55,709 nt of DNA. Origin: Verrucomicrobiota bacterium (GTDB taxonomy: Bacteria > Verrucomicrobiota > Kiritimatiellia > SS1-B-03-39 > UBA6053). This document shows, piece after piece, positions 50,159-55,709 of the stretch (positions are counted from its first letter, which is position 1; each line of letters begins with the position of its first letter). The translations under genes were made by a program, and so were the position numbers. The stretch is taken from positions 1 to 55,709 of the forward strand of contig JAFIGD010000033.1 of assembly GCA_020831625.1 (NCBI GenBank). Direction: 5' to 3'. Under the pieces are notes generated by a model. It was not told where the DNA came from, did no database searches, and was given only the letters and a program-made list of their open reading frames with translations.

Positions 50159-52882
50159 GCCGGATTTAAACCCTTCCGCCCCATACACTAACAGTCCCTC
50201 AAACTCGTCAAACCGAACGTCTTCGGACGGCGGACCCCAGATGCCCTGTTGGATGCAGTCGACGATGTGGGCCAGGGCCGCCCGCGCAGAGTCGGCCTGC
50301 TCCTGTTCTTCCGGCCAGATCACGATTCGGGTGTCATTTACCGCCTTGGGCAACTGAAAATACGCCACCTCCAGTGGCAGGGACGGGTCGCACCCGTCCT
50401 GTGTCTCGGCCAGCCAGCGGTACATCGGCAGTTGCAGATCGGTCCATTGGCGTTCGCGGCCTTTGGCATTGACAGTCCATAAGGCCTCGGCCTCGGATTT
50501 TCGGGTGCCGAGGTGGGCTTTTTCGGGATCGGTCGGCTGATCGCTGGTCTTATAATCAAGAATTCGCAGACCTTTTTCGGGATGAAAGTCGATGCGGTCG
50601 ATTTTTCCGCGAATTGTGAGTCCGTTGATCTCCCGTTCGCAGTCGCGTTCGGTGGCGAGGATACGCCAGCCCTCCTCTAGCAGTTGCGCATGCAGTTCGG
50701 CGGCGGCGTGAAGACGGCGGCGGGCGTTGCGCACCAGCACTTCGACGGCCATGTTGTAGCGGCTTCCGTAGAGGTGGCGGACGCGCCGGTCCAGATCTGC
50801 TTCCAGACCTTCGCGAATACGCTCCGGCGGGGCGGGTTCGGCGGGGAGGCCGTGTTGGAGCACGGCGTGGATCAGGCTGCCGAACGCGGCGGCATCCGGT
50901 TCGCGCACATCATCGGTCGCGTGCCGCATGCCCAGAATCTGACGCAGATAAAAGCGGGTGGGGCATTGAAGGTATCCGCGCAGGGCGGTGACCGAAAGGC
51001 TGTTCAGCGGTCTGGCGGATGGACGATTGAGATCGAGCAGCAGCCCGGGGGCGGCGTGGGGCGTGGCTTGTGGCGGCGGGGGATCGGAAAACAGACGTTC
51101 GGCGCGGGCCAGCAATTGCGGGTCGGTGCACTGAAACAGCAGCCGCGAAGGATGGAGCGGGCCGCCGGCACTGTCGCGCTTCATGCAGAGAATCCGCACC
51201 GCGCCGGGGGCGCGGCAGCGGTTCAGGGTATGGAAGAGGTACGCGTCCCGCGCCAGCCAGTCGCGGTCGGAGCGAAGGTTCAGCGCCGCCCGCAATCCGT
51301 CCGGCAAAAACGGATCGGCCACCCGGGTGCCGGGCACCTGACCCTCCTGCAGGCCGATGAGCAGCAGGGCGGGGGCGGGGTGATACGCCAGTTCGAGCCA
51401 GCCTTCGGCGGTGACATCGCCTTCGACCCGCAGGGGGTCGACCGAGCTGTCCCGCAGGAGCTGGAGCACCAGTTCCGGATCGGGGGGGCGTCCCGCGTCC
51501 TCCCGCCGGGTGGCGTCCTGCAGCACCTCCGACACCGCGTCCGCCACCCGCAGGGCAAAGCGGCCCTCGGGTTCGGAGGGATTCAGCTTCACTTTGCCGT
51601 ACACCTCTTCGAGCACCGCCAGCCGTTCGGCCGCGCCGCGGGCGGCGATCCAGGACTTGAGCCGGTCCCAGGCGGCCCGCAGCTCGGGGTGATGAAGGGT
51701 TTCGTCGATGGAGACGGCGCTTCCGGGCACATGCTCGGCGGCATAGTCGTCCCAGAGGCGCAGGAGAGGTTCGGGCCGGTCGGTCAGGGCGCGGAGAAGA
51801 TCGGGATTGCGCCAGAGCGTGCGCAGGCTGATGCCGTCGTCGCGGGTGCGGGCGTCGGAGAGCTGCATGAGCAGCCGGGCGGGCGGACGGGAGCCCAGCC
51901 GCACCGGCGCGGGATCGTACAGCTTCCGGTCCACGCTTTGCAGATCGTCGTGCAGGCGGGAGGAGAGCAGGGGATCGAGCATGCCGAACGCGAGGTCCGG
52001 GCGTTCAGGGCCGTCGGCCAGCAGTTCCGCCACCCGCCGGGAGAGGGCCGGGGGATCGGCGAGCTGTTCGATCCAGCCTTCGGGATCGGTGTCGGGACCG
52101 ATGTGCCGATCGCCCCAGACCGGCAGCGGGCGGCCCCAGGGATCGAAGAGTTCCGCTTCCGAGGGTTCCGCATGCACCCAGACCTCGATCGGTATCCGGT
52201 TGAGGAGCCGTTCCCAGCAGGTGAGCACCAGCGGTGAGGGATCGGGGACGGCGGCAAGAACGATGCGTTCCACGCCGTCGGGGGGCGTGTAGTCCCGCGA
52301 CCGGGCGCGCTTGGCATCGCAGGGATCCGCAAGGTCGAGTTCGGCAAGCGCATGTCGGTAGGCGGATTCGAGGCGGGCGAGTTCGCGCCAGCGCGGCCGT
52401 TCATCCTCTTCGGGATGAATTTCCGCGACCGCGCGCAGGTCCAGATCGCCGTCCACCAGGGCGTCGCGCACCTGTTGCACGCGGCGTCCGAATTCCAGTC
52501 CGGCGGAAAAAGACAGCTTTTCGGTGCGGCCCGGCATGAGTGCCGGGAGCGTTTCCGGGTCGGTGCCCGAGAGCACCTCCGCCCAGACCTGAAGCACGTC
52601 AAAGGGATGGGCCATTTGCTCCCCGTCCTCGGGAAACAGGAAATGGTTGGGGGTGACCACCCGCATGGACAGCACCGCGGTGCCGCCGCGCTCGCGGACC
52701 TCACGGGCGAGGTATTCCCGGAGGCGGCGGCCCGCCTGTCGCGTGGGCGCCACCAGCATCACCGCGCCCAGGTCCAGCGGGCCCTGAATCCGCTCCGGCA
52801 ACAACCGGTCGGCCAGTTCCGGCAACAGCGGACGGGTCGGATCCAAAAAGACGCGGGAGGGTGGGGAGGCGTTTGACGTCAT
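50144..52882 (-). CDS. AddB-like PD-(D/E)XK nuclease
   Basis: A 912-residue protein. The N-terminal part (VAPTRQAGRRLREYLAREV) is AddB-like and lacks a Walker A, as an inactivated helicase fold does. The nuclease is C-terminal: YLQCPTRFYLRQILG, FGSLIHAVLQ, GKIDRIDFHPEKGLRILDYKTS (Asp-Tyr-Lys near 776-778) and QLPMYRWL, the RecB nuclease core. Only one of the four Cys of the AddB iron-sulfur cluster is obvious. The helicase partner AddA is not in the window. The start is at 52882. Confidence 0.82.
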   Translation of the reverse strand: MTSNASPPSRVFLDPTRPLLPELADRLLPERIQGPLDLGAVMLVAPTRQAGRRLREYLAREVRERGGTAVLSMRVVTPNHFLFPEDGEQMAHPFDVLQVWAEVLSGTDPETLPALMPGRTEKLSFSAGLEFGRRVQQVRDALVDGDLDLRAVAEIHPEEDERPRWRELARLESAYRHALAELDLADPCDAKRARSRDYTPPDGVERIVLAAVPDPSPLVLTCWERLLNRIPIEVWVHAEPSEAELFDPWGRPLPVWGDRHIGPDTDPEGWIEQLADPPALSRRVAELLADGPERPDLAFGMLDPLLSSRLHDDLQSVDRKLYDPAPVRLGSRPPARLLMQLSDARTRDDGISLRTLWRNPDLLRALTDRPEPLLRLWDDYAAEHVPGSAVSIDETLHHPELRAAWDRLKSWIAARGAAERLAVLEEVYGKVKLNPSEPEGRFALRVADAVSEVLQDATRREDAGRPPDPELVLQLLRDSSVDPLRVEGDVTAEGWLELAYHPAPALLLIGLQEGQVPGTRVADPFLPDGLRAALNLRSDRDWLARDAYLFHTLNRCRAPGAVRILCMKRDSAGGPLHPSRLLFQCTDPQLLARAERLFSDPPPPQATPHAAPGLLLDLNRPSARPLNSLSVTALRGYLQCPTRFYLRQILGMRHATDDVREPDAAAFGSLIHAVLQHGLPAEPAPPERIREGLEADLDRRVRHLYGSRYNMAVEVLVRNARRRLHAAAELHAQLLEEGWRILATERDCEREINGLTIRGKIDRIDFHPEKGLRILDYKTSDQPTDPEKAHLGTRKSEAEALWTVNAKGRERQWTDLQLPMYRWLAETQDGCDPSLPLEVAYFQLPKAVNDTRIVIWPEEQEQADSARAALAHIVDCIQQGIWGPPSEDVRFDEFEGLLVYGAEGFKSGLRKF

Positions 52883-52967
52883 TCGCGCAGAATAGTCGAA
52901 GCGGCACGCATGTGCCACCCTTTTTTAAGTTGAACCGATTCCGGATTCCCATAGGAGAATGCGAATC

Positions 52968-54164
52968 ATGACTATTTCCGAACAACTTGATCTTCTGACA
53001 TCGCGGGCCGTGGATTTGCACAGCCGCGAAGAGCTTGAAAAAAAACTGATCCGCTCGCAGCAGACCGGCAAGCCGCTGCGCATCAAATACGGCGCCGATC
53101 CGTCCGCGCCGGACATTCATCTGGGCCACACCGTCGGCCTGCGCAAACTGCGGGAGTTCCAGGAGCTGGGGCATACCGTGGTGTTTATTATCGGCGATTT
53201 CACCGGCATGATTGGCGATCCCAGCGGAAAATCCAAGACCCGCAAGGCACTGACCCGCGAAGAGGTGGCTGAAAACGCCAAATCGTATCAGGAGCAGATC
53301 TTTAAAGTGCTGGATCCGGCGAAAACCGAACTGCGCTTCAACGGCGAATGGTTCACGCCCATGACCTTCGACGAGGTGATCCGCCTCAGTGCCAAAGTCA
53401 CGGTCGCGCAAATGCTGCAGCGGGATGACTTCGCCAAGCGGCACGCGGGCAATCAGCCGATTTCGCTGGTGGAATTTCTGTATCCCCTCATTCAGGGGCA
53501 CGACTCCGTGGTGGTTGAGGCGGATGTGGAGCTGGGCGGAACCGATCAGTTGTTCAACCTGCTGCTGGGCCGTGAACTGCAGAAGCAGGCCGGTCAGGAG
53601 CCGCAGGTGGTCATGACCCTGCCATTGCTGGAGGGTCTGGACGGGGTGCAGAAAATGTCCAAGAGCCTGAACAACTACATCGGGATTTCGGAACCGCCCA
53701 AAGAAATGTTCGGCAAGGCGATGTCGATCAGCGACGAGCTGATGTGGCGTTATTTCGAGCTGGTGCTCGGCTGGACGGGGCCGAAGGTTGAGGCCCTGCG
53801 CGGTCAGGTGGAACAGGGTGTCCGCAACCCGCGGGAGGTGAAGGACGAACTGGCTCAGGCGATGATCGCGCAGTTCTATGACGAGGCCGCCGCGAACGAG
53901 GCCTCCGCCGAATTCGCCCGTGTGTTCTCCAAAGGCGCCCTGCCGGAGGATGTGGAAACCGTTTCGCTTTCCGCCGAAACCGCTCTGCTCGATGTGCTCG
54001 CGGATCACGGACTGGTCGCCAGCAAAGGCGAGGGCCGCCGACTGCTCAAGCAGAACGCGGTGAAGCTCGACGACGAAACCGTCACCGACCCGTTTTTAAC
54101 CCTGGCTCCCGGCGAAGAGCATGTCCTCAAAGTCGGCAAACGCCGTTTTCTGAAACTTCTGTAA
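52968..54164 (+). CDS. tyrS: Tyrosyl-tRNA synthetase
   Basis: A 398-residue class I aminoacyl-tRNA synthetase. Catalytic text: KYGADPSAPDIHLGHTVGLRKL (HIGH as HLGH), GGTDQLFNLLLGREL, and KMSKSLNNYIG (KMSKS). The C-terminal S4 domain (GRRLLKQNAVKLDDE) binds tRNA. An AGGAG at 52953-52957 fits the ATG at 52968 (spacing 10) better than an ATG at 52959. The SecD-like gene follows after 7 bases. Confidence 0.96.
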   Translation: MTISEQLDLLTSRAVDLHSREELEKKLIRSQQTGKPLRIKYGADPSAPDIHLGHTVGLRKLREFQELGHTVVFIIGDFTGMIGDPSGKSKTRKALTREEVAENAKSYQEQIFKVLDPAKTELRFNGEWFTPMTFDEVIRLSAKVTVAQMLQRDDFAKRHAGNQPISLVEFLYPLIQGHDSVVVEADVELGGTDQLFNLLLGRELQKQAGQEPQVVMTLPLLEGLDGVQKMSKSLNNYIGISEPPKEMFGKAMSISDELMWRYFELVLGWTGPKVEALRGQVEQGVRNPREVKDELAQAMIAQFYDEAAANEASAEFARVFSKGALPEDVETVSLSAETALLDVLADHGLVASKGEGRRLLKQNAVKLDDETVTDPFLTLAPGEEHVLKVGKRRFLKLL

Positions 54165-54171
54165 CGAATTC

Positions 54172-55167
54172 ATGGCCGCCAAAGATCGCGTGCATTCTTT
54201 AAGCGAAGATAAAATTTCCGGCGGAACCCGGGTGGCGAAGTGGAGCCTGATTTGTGCGGTTGCGGCTTTAATTTTTTCAATTTACGTTCTCGTTTCCATC
54301 AGCAAAGATAAGGTGTCGGACCGCGTTTCCGCGCTGCGGACTCCATTGGAAACCGCGGCGGTGCTTGTCTTGTCCGATCCCTCCGCCTCTCGCGACGAAG
54401 TAACAACCGTGCTTGCCAACCGCCTCCGGACGGCAGGAATTCCCCACCGGATCCTTCCGGTTGAATCAGACAAACTTGAGGTTCAGTTCACAGCCCGCGA
54501 CACGCCGGACGCTGATGAGGTGCTTGGCCTCATCCTGCGGCCGGCTGTACTCGCGTTTCGCTTGGTTCACCGTAACAATGAACAACTCATACCAAAATTG
54601 TTTCAACAGGAAATCGCGCCGCCGGGCTTCACGATCCTTTCTGTTAACGGGCAGGATTACTACCGTCACGACTCCGGAAACATTCCCCCGGATGATTTTG
54701 CCGAACAGATTGCCGCCACCGGAGAGATTTCGCCTCTGTATAAACTGGTTTTGGAGAGGACCTATGTTGGCGGTTTTACCGAGCCGCTGTTTCTTCCCCA
54801 CTATGTGAACCGTCGCACGATGTTGGATGGTTCATCGGTCAAAAGTGCGAAGCCTCAAACGGACATGTTCGGCCGATTTGAGATTGCCCTCACGTTTTCT
54901 GCGGCGGGGGCAAAAGAATTTACGGAACTCACCCGGAATTATGCTGCCCGGGGGCCTGAAAACCCATCCGATTGGGGGCGTCAACTGGCCATCATCATCG
55001 ACGATATTCTCTATGCATCCCCCACCATCACCGGCCCGATTTTTGGAGGGCAGGCTGTCATCAGCGGGAATTTCAGCAAAGCCGAGGCCGCTGTCCTCGC
55101 CAGTGCGATCAACGCGGGCCCTCTTCCCACCCGCCTGGAACTCGTCGAACTCCGCAAAATCCGTTAA
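54172..55167 (+). CDS. SecD-like P1 head-domain protein
   Basis: A 331-residue protein with one N-terminal transmembrane helix (about 22-43: WSLICAVAALIFSIYVLVSI). The periplasmic part is like the P1 head of SecD: RFEIALTFSAAGAKEFTELT and ASPTITGPIFGGQAVISGNFSKAEAAVLASAINAGPLP. The six-helix channel part of SecD is absent. Base use is less GC-biased than that of tyrS, 7 bases upstream. It could aid export or be a degraded SecD. The role is uncertain. Confidence 0.7.
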   Translation: MAAKDRVHSLSEDKISGGTRVAKWSLICAVAALIFSIYVLVSISKDKVSDRVSALRTPLETAAVLVLSDPSASRDEVTTVLANRLRTAGIPHRILPVESDKLEVQFTARDTPDADEVLGLILRPAVLAFRLVHRNNEQLIPKLFQQEIAPPGFTILSVNGQDYYRHDSGNIPPDDFAEQIAATGEISPLYKLVLERTYVGGFTEPLFLPHYVNRRTMLDGSSVKSAKPQTDMFGRFEIALTFSAAGAKEFTELTRNYAARGPENPSDWGRQLAIIIDDILYASPTITGPIFGGQAVISGNFSKAEAAVLASAINAGPLPTRLELVELRKIR

Positions 55168-55657
55168 GTTCTGCATGCTTGGCTGAATGATTCAACCGTC
55201 GAAGATTTGGGTCGTTTCTTTATCCCAACGGGATACAACCCGTCAGCCAGGGGCAACGCCCTGACGAGTATACACATCTCAAGAATTCAAGATGCGCATG
55301 TATTTTTCCCGGAACGGGTAACTTACCGTAGCCGTGGGTTTCGAGCGCAGCTAGACACCCACGGTGGGAACATAAAAGGAATTACGCATCCTGAAGGGAT
55401 GCCCCAAAGCCTTCGTTTCCTTCCTTACCTTCAGTAAAAAAATCGGCGGATTGGAACGGGAGGAAGAATAGAAGAGGGGGTTTAAACAGGAGGCAGCAGA
55501 GAAAACAGAGCAAATTCAACGCATTTCCCCTCTGCTCTCTCCGCTCTCTCCTGTTCAAAAAAATGTGTATACTCGTCAGGGCGTTGCCCCTGGCTGATGA
55601 GTAGAATGCCGTTGGCATTTAGAGTGGATTAGAATGGATGACTGATATTTCCCTTCA
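55168..55657. repeat. Hairpin-repeat mosaic with 35-base inverted repeat
   Basis: No gene is seen; frames reading SARGNALTSIHI on both strands come from the repeat. A perfect 35-base inverted repeat (55243-55277 and 55563-55597, TCAGCCAGGGGCAACGCCCT...) flanks 285 bases. Triloop hairpins TATCCC-AAC-GGGATA (55221-55235), GGGC-AAC-GCCC (55251-55261) and AATGCC-GTT-GGCATT (55605-55619) share a loop but not stem sequences. Two further hairpins, CCGTGGGT/ACCCACGG (55332-55364) and GCATCC/GGATGC (55386-55402), lie between. AACAGGAGGCAGCAGAG at 55485 resembles 37124. Confidence 0.75.
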
Positions 55658-55709
55658 GATCCGCGTTTTCCGACGTTCGGAAAACGCGGATCGAATTTTT
55701 CCGAGCGTC
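55658..55709. repeat. Paired TTTTCCGA/TCGGAAAA hairpins, copy C (partial)
   Basis: TTTTCCGA-CGT-TCGGAAAA (55666-55684) extended by GATCCGCG/CGCGGATC to a perfect 16-bp stem. A second TTTTCCGA starts at 55697, again 31 bases on; the window ends inside its partner arm. Confidence 0.8.

Noticed and set aside
55207-55437. Short frames encoding SARGNALTSIHI on both strands (also 55382-55618)
   Set aside because: They arise from the 35-base inverted repeat and hairpins, not from genes.
1-55709. tRNA, rRNA and riboswitch candidates in the larger gaps
   Set aside because: No cloverleaf, rRNA text or known aptamer core was recognised by eye; a covariance search would be decisive.

Overview
The window reads as a chromosome segment of a Gram-negative bacterium of the PVC (Planctomycetes-Verrucomicrobia-Chlamydiae) group, most likely Verrucomicrobiota/Kiritimatiellota. 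This is inferred from several traits: an exported protease with autotransporter-type beta repeats and a verrucomicrobial-style C-terminal motif, small-barrel (SHD1-like) exported proteins, heptose genes for LPS, a Cys-type sulfatase, a three-gene transhydrogenase, and mosaics of short hairpin repeats between genes. The DNA is GC-rich. I recognise no rRNA, tRNA, CRISPR array or intact insertion sequence.

Layout. 1-4.6 kb: a GIDE-LemA fusion protein, then a leftward GntR/ABC-transporter operon with a candidate operator. 4.6-6.9 kb: an exported trypsin-like protease with beta repeats. 7.0-10.2 kb: aroB, a repeat region with a transposase relic, a type II toxin-antitoxin pair and dprA. 10.2-14.8 kb: a leftward run of RimK-like ATP-grasp ligase, C39-like peptidase, HMG-CoA synthase, winged-helix regulator and membrane protein. 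15.7-19.0 kb: hldD, a GspC-like protein and cysS. 19.1-23.1 kb: an AsmA-like protein and a Frag1/DRAM-like membrane protein. 23.2-28.2 kb: a sulfatase, then cysK-rhodanese-TsuA, which looks like a thiosulfate-to-cysteine operon. 28.2-33.3 kb: an ECF sigma factor, a methyltransferase, envelope proteins, a HAD phosphatase and an orphan antitoxin. 33.3-36.9 kb: pntB, pntAB, pntAA and rfaE2. 37.4-50.2 kb: a Tad (Flp) pilus locus. 50.1-55.2 kb: an AddB-like nuclease, tyrS and a SecD-like head-domain protein. 55.2-55.7 kb: repeats.

How the genes work together. The Tad locus carries two small Flp-type pilins, TadE/TadG-like pseudopilins, CpaB, an FHA-TadA ATPase fusion, TadB, TadC, a membrane FHA protein, a five-repeat PEGA lipoprotein and two SHD1-like secreted paralogues. 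The secretin, prepilin peptidase and TadZ are not in the window. Two FHA proteins in one pilus locus suggest phosphopeptide-controlled assembly. hldD and rfaE2 both serve ADP-heptose synthesis for LPS.

Most noteworthy. (1) A repeat family of paired hairpins, TTTTCCGA-N3-TCGGAAAA, occurs at three places always with exactly 31 bases between partners; one pair lies near a REP-associated transposase relic. (2) aroB and dprA share a near-identical promoter-like block (28 of 33 positions). (3) A hairpin repeat forms the coded leader of a TadE-like pseudopilin. (4) An ATP-grasp/C39 peptidase gene pair may be a peptide-modification system. (5) The Tad locus has FHA, PEGA and SHD1-like additions.
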